A stretch of 64,000 nucleotides of DNA from NCBI RefSeq assembly GCF_000359745.1, contig NZ_AQHN01000096.1:1-64000 (forward strand), given 5' to 3'. The stretch comes from Rhizobium freirei PRF 81. GTDB lineage: Bacteria > Pseudomonadota > Alphaproteobacteria > Rhizobiales > Rhizobiaceae. The notes beneath the pieces are model-generated. The model saw only the letters and a list, made by a program, of their open reading frames with translations. It did not search any database and was not told where the DNA came from. The translations under genes were made by a program, and so were the position numbers. Positions 26,633 through 35,423 of the stretch are shown here, piece after piece (position 1 is the stretch's first letter; the number at the start of each line of letters is the position of its first letter).

Positions 26633-27703
26633 CTACTTCTGCTGGACGTAGACGTAGTCGTTCTGATCGAAGGTCTTGATGTTCTTCGCATCGTAGGTTT
26701 TGGGCGCCACGAAGATCTTCTTCGGCAGGGCGGTGCCCTTCATCACGAACTCATCCACCGCTCGAATGATGTTGCGACCTTCTTCCTTGGCCCCGGTGTC
26801 GACCGTTGCTGCAAAGTCGCCGGTGAGGATCGCGTCGTTGGCTTCCTTCATATTTTCGTAGCCGACGATTGCCACCTTGCCGTTCAGCCCCTTAGCCTTG
26901 AGAGCCTGCAGACCGCCAAGGGCCATCTCGTCGTAGAGCGCGACGAGGACTTCGATATCGGGGTTGGCGGTGAACATGTTTTCAGTCACCGACAGGCCTT
27001 GGGCACGCACCCAGCCAGCCGGCTGCTGAGCGACGATTTTGAAGTTGGGGTGCTTCGAGATGACCTCGTTGAAACCCTTCATGCGCTGGCTCGTATGCGG
27101 ACCGGGCAGGCCCTCCAGGATCCCGAGCTTGACTTCCTTGTCGCCATAGGTGTCAACCAGCCATTGCGCCTGCGCACGACCACCGTCACTCTGGTCGTAG
27201 CCGATATCGCTGACATAATATGGGTTGTCGGCGACGGGTGAATTGAAGAGGAAGATCGGAATGCCCGCCTCGGTGGCGCGCCGGATGGAGGGCAGCAACG
27301 CGCCTTCGTTGTATAAGGCAACCGCGATCGCATCCACACCGTCGTTGATCCAGGCTTCCATGGTCCTGATCTGGTCGTCCGTGGCAGACTGGCTGCTCGG
27401 AGCTTGCACGAGAAGCTGGATAGTGCCGTCGCCACCGCGCTTATCGATTTCTTCTTTCACGCCAGCCAGAACACGCTGATAGTAGGTGTCCATCGCCGTC
27501 GGCAGGAAGCCGACCTTGAGCGGGCGGTTATCCTTCTTAGCGGGTTTGACTTCCTGGCCTGTGGGCTTGATGTCCTTGTCCATCAAGATGCCAGGAAACA
27601 CCTTCGAATAATCCAACTGCTGTGCAAGCGCTGGGCTGAAGGAAAGCGAAGCGGTGAGCCCGAGAGCAGCACCGAAGATTAACGTCCGTCTGAAAATTGT
27701 CAC
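26633..27703 (-). CDS. CUT2 ABC transporter substrate-binding protein, importer 3
   Basis: A 356-residue periplasmic binding protein. GTG at 27703 is the likely start because GGGAGG lies 5 nt upstream and the signal peptide (TIFRRTLIFGAALGLTAS) begins there; frames extending further upstream have no ribosome site. The mature part contains KVGFLPTAMDTYYQRVLAGV, VDAIAVALYNEGALLPSIRRA and DIEVLVALYDEMALGGLQAL. It is placed 92 bp after the cupin genes and next to araD/araB, so a pentose-like ligand is probable. Confidence 0.86.
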   Translation of the reverse strand: MTIFRRTLIFGAALGLTASLSFSPALAQQLDYSKVFPGILMDKDIKPTGQEVKPAKKDNRPLKVGFLPTAMDTYYQRVLAGVKEEIDKRGGDGTIQLLVQAPSSQSATDDQIRTMEAWINDGVDAIAVALYNEGALLPSIRRATEAGIPIFLFNSPVADNPYYVSDIGYDQSDGGRAQAQWLVDTYGDKEVKLGILEGLPGPHTSQRMKGFNEVISKHPNFKIVAQQPAGWVRAQGLSVTENMFTANPDIEVLVALYDEMALGGLQALKAKGLNGKVAIVGYENMKEANDAILTGDFAATVDTGAKEEGRNIIRAVDEFVMKGTALPKKIFVAPKTYDAKNIKTFDQNDYVYVQQK

Positions 27704-27742
27704 ATGATCCTCCCTGGTGGTGACAAGACAAAGTTTTCCCAA

Positions 27743-27761
27743 CCGCGGAACGGGTCCGCGG
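27743..27761 (-). other. Hairpin between the cupin genes and importer 3
   Basis: CCGCGGA (27743-27749) pairs with TCCGCGG (27755-27761) around a 5-nt loop. It may reduce read-through from the dipeptidase-cupin genes into the importer or act as an RNA processing point. Confidence 0.4.
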
Positions 27762-27795
27762 CGAAGCTTGGCAATCTGAGATTCAAATCTTCGGC

Positions 27796-28203
27796 TTACA
27801 GTCCCGGTGCGATCGTGAAGACCATCCGGATCGGGTTGGAGCCGTAGTTTAGGCACTGGTAGCTGATGCCGCCGGGCAGGAAGAAAGACTCGCCGTCACG
27901 GATGTGAAAGGTTTCGTCGGTATCCGCCAAATAGAAGGTTGCGGGGCCTTGCAGAACGTAGAAGACTGCGTCCCCTCCATGGCTGTCGGGTTCGCTCGCG
28001 CGCGGTCCAACGCCACCCACAGGGATAGTCAGCTCTCCGACGTGCATGTAATCGTTGCTGACGCAGAACTGGATGAGAACGGGATGATCGCGGCCGGAGA
28101 CGATGTTCAGACGATCGCTTTTTGCGACCTTCACCAGGTCGCCCCTCTTGCGCGCCTGAGCGCCGTCTACTGGATAGGCTCCGAGTTTCTCAAGGCTCAT
28201 CAC
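27796..28203 (-). CDS. Small cupin-domain protein
   Basis: A 135-residue single cupin. The first cupin motif is around SEPDSHGGDAVFYVLQG and the second around GESFFLPGGISYQCLNYG. One histidine is seen in motif 1 and none in motif 2, so the usual metal site is incomplete. Its start overlaps the stop of the neighbouring cupin gene (4 bp), so the two are translated together and may form a heteromer. Function unknown; sugar isomerisation or ring opening is possible from context. Confidence 0.75.
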   Translation of the reverse strand: MMSLEKLGAYPVDGAQARKRGDLVKVAKSDRLNIVSGRDHPVLIQFCVSNDYMHVGELTIPVGGVGPRASEPDSHGGDAVFYVLQGPATFYLADTDETFHIRDGESFFLPGGISYQCLNYGSNPIRMVFTIAPGL

Positions 28204-28667
28204 GCTCTCCCTTCGTGCTTATAGAGGCGCGTCGGCCCGTCATAGCCGGTCGGAGGGCCATTCTCGTCCCAGATACGCGGTGCGATGCAAAACAGGATAA
28301 CTGCAGCCTTGTCGCTGAAGTTATAGCCGCGATGCGGAGCGCCCTTGGGGATAAGCACCGCGTCACCGGGTCCGAGTTCCTCTGTCTGCCCGGTTTCGGG
28401 GTTTAGGAGATGCACAACACCTTCGAGGACATAGTACACCTCGTCACCCGCGTGAATGTCGGCCGGGTCGAAGTTGCTTCCCGGCGCGAGCTGATAGATG
28501 CCAGTGGTCTGCTGGTCCGTGCTGGCGAGCAGGTAGTTGAGGTCGCTCGAGTACGGCTTCGTCCCCGTATAGATGAACATCTTGTAGCTATCGCGCGTCA
28601 GATGGACCGGCTTCTTTTCGCTGGGCGGATGTGGGAAATTGCCGAAGTAGCTTGGCAGTTTTGGCAT
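28200..28667 (-). CDS. Cupin-domain protein
   Basis: A 155-residue single cupin. Motif 1 lies in DPADIHAGDEVYYVLEG (His and Glu) and motif 2 in GDAVLIPKGAPHRGYNFS (His), so a metal site is more plausible than in its partner. It lies 9 bp after the dipeptidase gene and overlaps the second cupin gene. The pair sits in a pentose operon lacking an araA isomerase; whether it substitutes for an isomerase cannot be told from sequence. Confidence 0.78.
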   Translation of the reverse strand: MPKLPSYFGNFPHPPSEKKPVHLTRDSYKMFIYTGTKPYSSDLNYLLASTDQQTTGIYQLAPGSNFDPADIHAGDEVYYVLEGVVHLLNPETGQTEELGPGDAVLIPKGAPHRGYNFSDKAAVILFCIAPRIWDENGPPTGYDGPTRLYKHEGRA

Positions 28668-28676
28668 TTTAGTACC

Positions 28677-30179
28677 TTAGGTCCGGAGTTCGCGGAGCAG
28701 CGACTTGAGAAGCCGCCAGGTCGGATCGACTGTCGTGTGGTTGAGGCGCTCGCGCGTGGTGTGGACGTCGAACGCTTCCGGTCCGATCGACAGCATGTCA
28801 ATGTCAGGAACCTTCTTTCGAAAAAGGCCGAGCTCGAGACTGGAGTGAGAGACTTCCACATGTGGCTGCTCGCCGAACTCGCGCTCGTAAGCGGCTTTGG
28901 CGGCGTTGAGCATTCGCGAATGAGGATTGTATGGCCATTCCGGGCAATCCGCGAATGTCTCCACGCTCGCGCCGTTGCCGATGAGTTCTGACAGCTGCCG
29001 GATTTTGTCGACGATGTTGTAGCGACGGGAGCTGACGGCGCTTGGGACCGTATTGACGATTTCGATGGCCTCTTTATCGCTTGAAAGCAACGCCACGGTG
29101 TTGGAGCTCTCGACGAGGCCCTCGACTTGAAGGCTTTTGCTCTGGACGCCGTTGGGAAGCAGGTTCAGGGCATCGACCAGCGCCCGGGCGGACTGAGCCG
29201 AGAAGACTTCAGTAATCTGCCTCCCTGACTCGCTGACTGTGACCTTGAGGTTGGGATCGCTTGCTTTGTACTCAAGCGCAATCGAAGCCGCTTCCGCTTC
29301 AATTCTCTGTCTGAGATCGACAATCCGCGAGGCATCGATCGAAATGATCGCCTCCGCCTCACCCGGGATAACGTAACGGTTCACGCCACCCTTGACTTCG
29401 GCTACGCTGGCCCCAGCATCCCGGATGGCAATCCGGAGCAGCCGTCCGAGCTGGACGATGGCGTTAGCGCGTTCAAGATGGATGTCGAATTCGGAATGAC
29501 CGCTGCTCAGGCCGGAGATCCGCAGCGAAAGGGCGGCCTGCCCCGAAACGCGCGGTTCGCACTGAACCGGAATCTTGAAGCGCACTGAAATATCGCCAGC
29601 GCAGCCTGCGAAAAGCGACTTGGGATCGTGCCAGTTCATGTCGAGAAGGCGCTTACCGCTAAGCTTTGTGCCGTCGAAGTGTTGTGCGCCGCCCTTGCCG
29701 ACTTCTTCTTGAACCGTCAGGACGACTTCAAGCGGCGGATGCGGGATATCGTCGGATGCCAGCAACGACATTGCGAAAGCCACACCAACGGTGTTGTCCG
29801 CCCCAAGGGTTGTCCCCGTCCCATGGATGAAATCGCCGATAACCTGAAGTTTGATGCCTTCGTTCTCAAAGTCGTGGTCAACACCCTCGTCGCTCTCGCA
29901 GACGATGTCGGTATGCCCATGAAGAATGACGGTCGGCGAGTTTTCGTAGCCGGGTGTGCCCGGCTTCTTGATGAGGAGATTGTAGATCTCGTCCTGGTAA
30001 ACCTCGAAGCCGCGTGCCCGGGCAAAATCGGCGATGTGATCGCTGACCTGCTTCTCGTTGTAAGAACCGCGCGGGATCGCACTCAGCTCTTCGAAAAAGC
30101 CAAAGAAGATCGCCGGTTCGAGACCAGCAAGAATAGAATTGTCGCGTTTATCTACAGTTTTTCCAGCGGGGAAACTCAT
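28677..30179 (-). CDS. pepD: Aminoacyl-histidine dipeptidase-like metallopeptidase (M20 family)
   Basis: A 500-residue protein of PepD length. Metal-binding and catalytic motifs of the M20 family are HGHTDIV (residues 87-93), GADNTVG (126-132) and QEEVGKGGA (157-165), with the late HSSLELGLF segment. PepD hydrolyses Xaa-His dipeptides such as carnosine in the cytoplasm. In this operon, with cupins and a sugar importer, it may act on another amide or peptide conjugate. It lies downstream of a LysR gene and starts after a 311-bp regulatory region. Confidence 0.82.
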   Translation of the reverse strand: MSFPAGKTVDKRDNSILAGLEPAIFFGFFEELSAIPRGSYNEKQVSDHIADFARARGFEVYQDEIYNLLIKKPGTPGYENSPTVILHGHTDIVCESDEGVDHDFENEGIKLQVIGDFIHGTGTTLGADNTVGVAFAMSLLASDDIPHPPLEVVLTVQEEVGKGGAQHFDGTKLSGKRLLDMNWHDPKSLFAGCAGDISVRFKIPVQCEPRVSGQAALSLRISGLSSGHSEFDIHLERANAIVQLGRLLRIAIRDAGASVAEVKGGVNRYVIPGEAEAIISIDASRIVDLRQRIEAEAASIALEYKASDPNLKVTVSESGRQITEVFSAQSARALVDALNLLPNGVQSKSLQVEGLVESSNTVALLSSDKEAIEIVNTVPSAVSSRRYNIVDKIRQLSELIGNGASVETFADCPEWPYNPHSRMLNAAKAAYEREFGEQPHVEVSHSSLELGLFRKKVPDIDMLSIGPEAFDVHTTRERLNHTTVDPTWRLLKSLLRELRT

Positions 30180-30490
30180 TCGGCCCTCCTCCTAATACGG
30201 CATCTGCGCAATACTTCTTCCCTCGCCCTAGTCCGGCGACCTCGTAAACCGTATTGCATCTCATCTTACGCGCTAAGGCGATCCAGGTTCAGATGCCCTC
30301 CACGCATCGAACCATCTCTGCTTTCAGCTCCTATTTCAAACGCAATATTTCATAAAATAGATGAGCTTTTTTCATCTGAATTCGTTATAGTATAAGCTAA
30401 CGCATCCATTGAAGCGCAGGCCGAGACCTCTACGAGTTTCGGATACCATGTAGGCATCTGCGTAATTTGGAGCTGGCTCGCGAGGTCCCT
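30180..30490. promoter_or_regulatory. Regulatory region upstream of the pepD-cupin operon with an LTTR-like box
   Basis: AGATGA (30359-30364) and TCATCT (30372-30377) form an inverted repeat that contains a T-N11-A core (T at 30362, A at 30374), the typical LysR-type recognition site. It is AT-rich relative to the flanks. No gene is seen in the interval. Confidence 0.45.
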
Positions 30491-31396
30491 TCAATCGTCC
30501 GGAAGCGGCGCCTTAAGGTGGTCGAGAAACGTCCGGAGCGCGGACGGCACCTGTCGGTGCGAAACGTAGTATGCATGAAAACCCGGCCCAGTAGACGACC
30601 AGTCCGGCAGCACCACTTCGAGCAGACCAGCCGCCAGTTTGTCCTCGACGCGTGCGCGCAGGCAGTAAAAGAGACCGCCCCCCTCCTGCGCCATGCGGAT
30701 GGACAGTTCTGAATCCCCGAGCGTGAGCAGTCCAGGGACGTCTAGGGTAACCATGCGGTCTCCGTCGCCAAGTTCCCATTTGCAGACGTGGTCTGTACCG
30801 GTTCGGATCCGGATGCACTCGTGCGTCAAGAGATCTTCCGGCCGCTCCGGCCGCCCTCGTTCGTTGAGATAGGTTGGAGAGCCGACGACGATCCATTCAA
30901 GTTCGGCAGTCAGACGCGACGCGATCATCCCCTCGGGAACTGTTCCTCCATAGCGGATGCCCGCGTCGAAACCCTCGGCGACCATATCGATAAAGCGATC
31001 CTCGACGCTGACTTCGATCTCGACATCGGGGTAGTTGCTGCGAAAACTGTGCAGTCGAGGAGCGATCAACAGCTCGGCGGCGTCACGCAGCGTGGTCACT
31101 CTCACCCTGCCCGTAGGACCGCTCCTGAAACTGTCCAGGAGATCCATCGCAGCCTGGATGCCGAGGAAACGGGGCTCTAGTTCGGCAAGCAGTACTTCGC
31201 CGGCGGCGGTGAGACTGATGCTCCTGCTTGTCCGATGAAACAGACGGACGCCGAGACGGGCCTCCAAACCCCTGATCGAGTGGCTGAGAGCGGAGCCGGA
31301 AACGCCGCGAAGCGCGGCCGCCTTTCGGAACCCCCCCGCCCTCGCGATCGCGACGAAAGTTTCAAGGTCGGCCAGATCGGCCCGCGTGGATACCAT
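30491..31396 (-). CDS. LysR family transcriptional regulator
   Basis: A 301-residue LTTR with the HTH DLETFVAIARAGGFRKAAAL and GVSGSALSHSIRGLEARLG, followed by a PBP2-like effector domain (GRVRVTTLRDAAELLIAPRL; GFDAGIRYGG; LAAGLLEVVLPDW). The GFDAGIRYG motif is typical of the CrgA-like LTTR group. It precedes the dipeptidase gene in the same direction with a 311-bp gap containing a LysR-type box, so it may control the pepD operon and itself. Confidence 0.86.
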   Translation of the reverse strand: MVSTRADLADLETFVAIARAGGFRKAAALRGVSGSALSHSIRGLEARLGVRLFHRTSRSISLTAAGEVLLAELEPRFLGIQAAMDLLDSFRSGPTGRVRVTTLRDAAELLIAPRLHSFRSNYPDVEIEVSVEDRFIDMVAEGFDAGIRYGGTVPEGMIASRLTAELEWIVVGSPTYLNERGRPERPEDLLTHECIRIRTGTDHVCKWELGDGDRMVTLDVPGLLTLGDSELSIRMAQEGGGLFYCLRARVEDKLAAGLLEVVLPDWSSTGPGFHAYYVSHRQVPSALRTFLDHLKAPLPDD

Positions 31397-31745
31397 GAGT
31401 TATGGATACTCCCACTTCGACTGAATAAGATCGTCCTGGCCGACGCCGACCTTGCTTCAGACGGCTGGTATCTTCAATCCTTATTCAACTAACCTGGCTT
31501 TGGTATGTGATGACCACGGAAGCAGTCAAAAATTTGACATTAGTTGATCCATGTCGGATTCGGGGAGCTACGACGGGAGATGGGCCGGGTCGTTGAATAA
31601 TAGCACCTCCGGGATTAATCGTCATGCAATGAAGATCATCTTGTCCACAGCCACGAGAGACGGCACCGGTTGGAACGGATACCACCTCCGCGCGGGCGGC
31701 CTGACGGTCCCGGAGGTTCAAGTTCTGAGCTTTCGAAAACGCCGG
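31397..31745. promoter_or_regulatory. Upstream region of the LysR gene with nested inverted repeats
   Basis: TCAACTAA (31485-31492) and TTAGTTGA (31540-31547) are exact inverted repeats 47 bp apart, enclosing the palindrome GTCAAAAATTTGAC (31525-31538). No gene is supported; the frames on both strands lack a ribosome site and family resemblance. Confidence 0.4.
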
Positions 31746-32489
31746 CTACCAGTCCTGCCGGGTTGGATGGACGACAATGTCGTTGATCGTGATCTCCGGG
31801 GGCTGATCTAGGGCATAGACCACGGCTTCAGCCACCGACGACGGCGGAATACCTTGCTTGTTGAGCTCTCCGGCGATCTTTCTGCCCGTCTCGTCATGAA
31901 CCTTGTCGGCCCAGCCGGTATCGATCACGCCAGGGCTGATCATAGACACCTGGATCCCACTTCCCACGCCCACCTCCTTTCTGAGGCTTTCGGTGATACC
32001 GCGTATAAAGAACTTCGTGGCTCCATAAACGCCTGCCGCCTCGCCGACATGAACGCCGGCGATAGAGCTCATATTCAGGATGCGGCCGGACCGGCGCTCC
32101 AACATCGACGGCAGCACGGCGGCAATCGCATGTAGATAGCCACGCAGGTTGGTATCGATCATCTTGTTCCAATCGCCGACCGCGGCATCCTTCCAATAGG
32201 AAAAGAGCATGAGGCCCGCATTGTTGACCAATATATCGACCGGGCCGTACGTCGTCGTGGCGAACGGGACGAGGGCCTTGGTACTCTCAAAATCCGTGGC
32301 ATCGGCAACCTTGTAGCTGGCAATACCTCCGGAACCGGCGATGTCTTCGACAATCTGACTGAGGCGTTCCTCATTGCGGCCGGCAAGGACGACGCGCGCA
32401 CCTTTTTCCGCCAATCCTCTGGCGGTCGCTGCTCCAATGCCCGAGGAAGCTCCCGTGACGATTGCGACCTTGTCTTTCAGATGTGCCAT
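31746..32489 (-). CDS. SDR family oxidoreductase
   Basis: A 247-residue classical short-chain dehydrogenase: cofactor motif TGASSGIG, NNAG motif (LVNNAGLMLF), catalytic Ser (NMSSIAGVH) and YGATK (Tyr-Lys). Oxidises or reduces an alcohol/ketone with NAD(P)H. The start at 32489 follows AAGGAG. The next SDR gene ends 11 bp upstream, so the two form an operon. Many homologues of this type occur; substrate not predictable. Confidence 0.86.
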   Translation of the reverse strand: MAHLKDKVAIVTGASSGIGAATARGLAEKGARVVLAGRNEERLSQIVEDIAGSGGIASYKVADATDFESTKALVPFATTTYGPVDILVNNAGLMLFSYWKDAAVGDWNKMIDTNLRGYLHAIAAVLPSMLERRSGRILNMSSIAGVHVGEAAGVYGATKFFIRGITESLRKEVGVGSGIQVSMISPGVIDTGWADKVHDETGRKIAGELNKQGIPPSSVAEAVVYALDQPPEITINDIVVHPTRQDW

Positions 32490-32500
32490 GATGTGCTCCT

Positions 32501-33283
32501 TCACTGCGGTTGGGTCAGTTCGGCTTGCCGGGCGGCTTTAACAGGCTCTGGGGTTGTCCGGTTTTCCAACACCTGCCGCTTGGTTTTCTGGTCTCCGCCG
32601 ACGACATGGTCGATGTCGTTCATGAGGGCCTCGAAGCCCTGCTTGGCGACGAGCGTCTTGTCGTTTTTCTGCTGGCCACCGAGCTTCGTATCGCCCATCC
32701 CAGCGTGCGCGTGGAAGTCGCTGTTGGTGGCGCCCGGAAGGAGTGCCGTCACCGTGACCCCGGTCGAGCGCAACTCCTCGCGCAGAGATTCCGCGAACAT
32801 GTAACCGAATGCCTTCGACGGGCCGTAGACGGTTTCGTATGGCGTGGGCAGGGTCGCCGAAACCGAGGAGGTGATGAGGATCCTGCCGCGGCCGTTCTTG
32901 ACCATATGTTGGACGACGCGTTTGGCCATATGGACGGTCCCAGTGACATTGATTGCAAGCAGGCGAAACTCATCCTCGAGATCGTTATCGACGAAGGCGC
33001 CGCCGATACCGATACCCACGTTCAGAGCCGCGGCTTCCAGTGGGCGCCCCAGCCCCTCCGTGAAGGTCCAGAACCCCTCAACGCCATCGTATGTCGAGGC
33101 ATCCGCTTTGAACGGATACGCTTCGGCGTCAAGGCTTCGTAGCGCATCGGCGGCCTCGTTTACCTTGTCGCTTGAGCCTGAAATAGCAACGTCAAATCCA
33201 TTCTTGGCGAATTGTTTGGCAAGCTCGAAGCCTATTCCAGATGAGCCGCCCGTGACCATTGCGAGTGGTTTATTACCAGTCAT
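32501..33283 (-). CDS. SDR family NAD(P)-dependent oxidoreductase
   Basis: A 260-residue SDR with TGGSSGIGFELAK, an NVG-type motif in place of NNAG (AALNVGIGIGG), Ser in ILITSSVSAT and YGPSK as the Tyr-Lys pair. The replacement of NNAG suggests an atypical SDR. First gene of the two-gene leftward SDR unit, transcribed divergently from the SDR gene at 33715. Confidence 0.83.
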   Translation of the reverse strand: MTGNKPLAMVTGGSSGIGFELAKQFAKNGFDVAISGSSDKVNEAADALRSLDAEAYPFKADASTYDGVEGFWTFTEGLGRPLEAAALNVGIGIGGAFVDNDLEDEFRLLAINVTGTVHMAKRVVQHMVKNGRGRILITSSVSATLPTPYETVYGPSKAFGYMFAESLREELRSTGVTVTALLPGATNSDFHAHAGMGDTKLGGQQKNDKTLVAKQGFEALMNDIDHVVGGDQKTKRQVLENRTTPEPVKAARQAELTQPQ

Positions 33284-33714
33284 GATTTCACTCCTTTGGT
33301 TTTATCAGCACCACGATCGCCTCGAGGCGCCGGTGACCTAATGCCCGTGGAGCCGGTTGGTTACATGAGCAAAATCGATCGGGGCGGTGAGCAAAAATCA
33401 ACCACCGATCTGGCAGATACCAGGAGTGAGGGACCTTTTGGTCGCGTCCGCAGCCAAATTGACGAGGCATTCCCGACGTCACGAAGGCACCCAAGAGTGA
33501 ACACCCCTCATCGGTGCGTGCGATCCAGCTCACTTCAAGTGGTCGGCGGAGTGGCCTATGTTGTTAGGAGGATGAGCTGTCGTTCGCAGCCAGCAGATAT
33601 GGTCCGACCACACAAGCGCCCGCGTAGCGCTGGTGCGCTTCTTGCGCTGGTGCCTTCGGCTGAGAAAATCCACCGCGACGGCGTGTCCGGCACACCTTCC
33701 AGCGGTGACGTCCA
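33284..33714. other. Divergent intergenic region between two SDR genes
   Basis: The 431 bp must contain promoters for both directions. I see no gene: the frames here have no ribosome site or recognisable domain. No clear operator repeat was found. Confidence 0.35.
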
Positions 33715-34584
33715 ATGACGGGAAAGACAAAGATGAGCGAGAGAATGAACAGTATCGTTGCTCCTGGCCGCGTTGCGGTCATCACGGGAGCTGCGAAGGG
33801 CATCGGCTTGGCAATCGCGAGGGCTCTCGCGGCCCGCGGCATGAAGCTCGCATTGTTGGATCTCGACACCCACGCACTTGATGATGTTACCTCGACACTC
33901 GATACGGACACTCTGGTTGTGAGCGGCGACGTCTCGGATCTATCGACACTGACGAGGTTGCAGGACGAAACGCTCTCTCGGTTTGGCGACGTGGCCATCC
34001 TTGTAAACAACGCGGGCATTACGCAAGGAGCCGGCCCCTGGGATGATCCTGTAAAGTGGCGACGCCAGATCGATGTAAACTTCGGAGGTGTTCTAGCCGC
34101 ACAACACGTCTTCGTGCCCTACCTGATCAAGGCAGCCCGACCATCGGCGGTCGTCAACCTCGGCTCCAAGGAAGGAATTACAACTCCTCCAGGCAATGCC
34201 GCCTATTCGGTGGCAAAGGCAGCTGTCAAGGTGCTGACCGAACAGCTGTCGCACGCGCTTTTGAAGGAGACGGGAGGTCGTGTATCGGCTCATCTCCTCG
34301 TCCCTGGCTACACGTGGACACCCATGAACATCGCACTCAAGCCGAAGGGCGCTGCCATGCCCGATGAGGCATGGACCGCAGAGCAGCTGGTGGAATACTT
34401 CCTGGCCCGTCTGCTCGACGAGGACTTTTACATCATTTGTCCTGATAACGCGGTCACGTCTGCGATCGATGCCAGACGGATCCGCTGGGCGGCCGACGAC
34501 ATGATCCTGAACCGGCCGGCGCTTTCACGCTGGCACCCCGACTGGATGGATAAATTCGCAGCCTGGTTGAAGGCAGACCACTGA
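33715..34584 (+). CDS. SDR family NAD(P)-dependent oxidoreductase
   Basis: A 289-residue SDR: TGAAKGIGLAIARAL cofactor motif, LVNNAGITQGA, and YSVAKAAVK (catalytic Tyr-Lys) with the Ser in VNLGSKEG. An alternative start at 33733 has a GGGAAAG-like ribosome site and may be the true one. The C-terminal extension after residue 220 (FLARLLDEDFYIICPDN) occurs in a subgroup of SDRs. It is followed after 29 bp by the RibD-like reductase gene, so the two probably form an operon. Confidence 0.83.
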   Translation: MTGKTKMSERMNSIVAPGRVAVITGAAKGIGLAIARALAARGMKLALLDLDTHALDDVTSTLDTDTLVVSGDVSDLSTLTRLQDETLSRFGDVAILVNNAGITQGAGPWDDPVKWRRQIDVNFGGVLAAQHVFVPYLIKAARPSAVVNLGSKEGITTPPGNAAYSVAKAAVKVLTEQLSHALLKETGGRVSAHLLVPGYTWTPMNIALKPKGAAMPDEAWTAEQLVEYFLARLLDEDFYIICPDNAVTSAIDARRIRWAADDMILNRPALSRWHPDWMDKFAAWLKADH

Positions 34585-34613
34585 CGGTGGAATGTTTGTA
34601 GAGGAGTAATCCA

Positions 34614-35315
34614 ATGCCCAGACCCCATGTAATCTGTCACATGATGTCGCCACTGGACGGTCGATTGATCGTCAATGATTGGGCCGAGGCGACCGGCCAT
34701 TCGGTGGAGGAACTCGTGAAGGTCTATGACGACCTGCATGAGAAGATTGGTGCCGACGCCTGGCTTTCGGGAAGAGCGACAGGCGAGGAATTCGCAGACG
34801 CCGTCGACCGTCCCTATGAAACAACCGGCACAGCACCGCGGCCGATCCATAACGCCAACCCGGATGCCAACGAGTTCGCTGTTATCGTTGATAAGGACGG
34901 TCGGCTACGCTGGGACAAGAACGACATTGAGGGTGCTCAACTTATCGTCCTGACAGGATCTGACGTGGATGATGCTTACCTGGCGGGCCTCACCCAGGCT
35001 GGCGTTTCCTATATCGTATCGGAGAAAGATGGCGTCGATCTGAAAAACGCGCTCGATGTTCTCGGCACCGAATTCGGTGTGAAGCGCTTGATGCTGGAAG
35101 GCGGGGCGCAAACCAATGGCCATTTCTTGAATGAGGGTCTTGTTGACGAGGTCAGCCTAGTCATCTTCCCTGCGATCGGAGGCAAGTCGAATACACCGGC
35201 CATATTCGAGGGCGGTGAGGATGGGCTTGCCGGCGGGGCGAGGCTCACGTTTATCAGCGCCGAAGCCGCTGGCCTCGGCTCCGTCCATCTGAGATATCGC
35301 GTTGGACGTCCGTAG
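34614..35315 (+). CDS. RibD C-terminal/dihydrofolate reductase-like protein
   Basis: A 233-residue protein of the RibD_C family: HVICHMMSPLDGRLI at the N-terminus, DAWLSGRATGEEF, and the late LMLEGGAQTNGHFLNEGLVDE stretch that matches the GGxxxxxxxxxxxLVDE pattern of the fold. RibD reduces a ribosylamino pyrimidine in riboflavin synthesis; stand-alone RibD_C proteins also act as generic NADPH reductases. Being in a small SDR operon outside any rib cluster, it is more probably the latter. Confidence 0.82.
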   Translation: MPRPHVICHMMSPLDGRLIVNDWAEATGHSVEELVKVYDDLHEKIGADAWLSGRATGEEFADAVDRPYETTGTAPRPIHNANPDANEFAVIVDKDGRLRWDKNDIEGAQLIVLTGSDVDDAYLAGLTQAGVSYIVSEKDGVDLKNALDVLGTEFGVKRLMLEGGAQTNGHFLNEGLVDEVSLVIFPAIGGKSNTPAIFEGGEDGLAGGARLTFISAEAAGLGSVHLRYRVGRP

Positions 35316-35384
35316 GAGACGTCCATAGGAGAAGACTGTAGAAGGGATCCCCCCAATCGGAGGGCCCAGCTTGAGATGGACAGG

Positions 35385-35401
35385 TGCCGCCTTGCGCGGC
35401 A
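35385..35401. terminator. Possible bidirectional terminator between convergent genes
   Basis: TGCCGC (35385-35390) and GCGGCA (35396-35401) form a short stem with a 5-nt loop between the convergent RibD-like gene and the DeoR gene. No U tract, so the call is weak. Confidence 0.3.
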
Positions 35402-35423
35402 TCTATCCGAAGGATGGCGATAT

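Noticed and set aside
31551..31811. Plus-strand frame of 86 residues
   Set aside because: It runs into the SDR gene on the opposite strand and lacks a ribosome site; the inverted repeats upstream explain the interval better.
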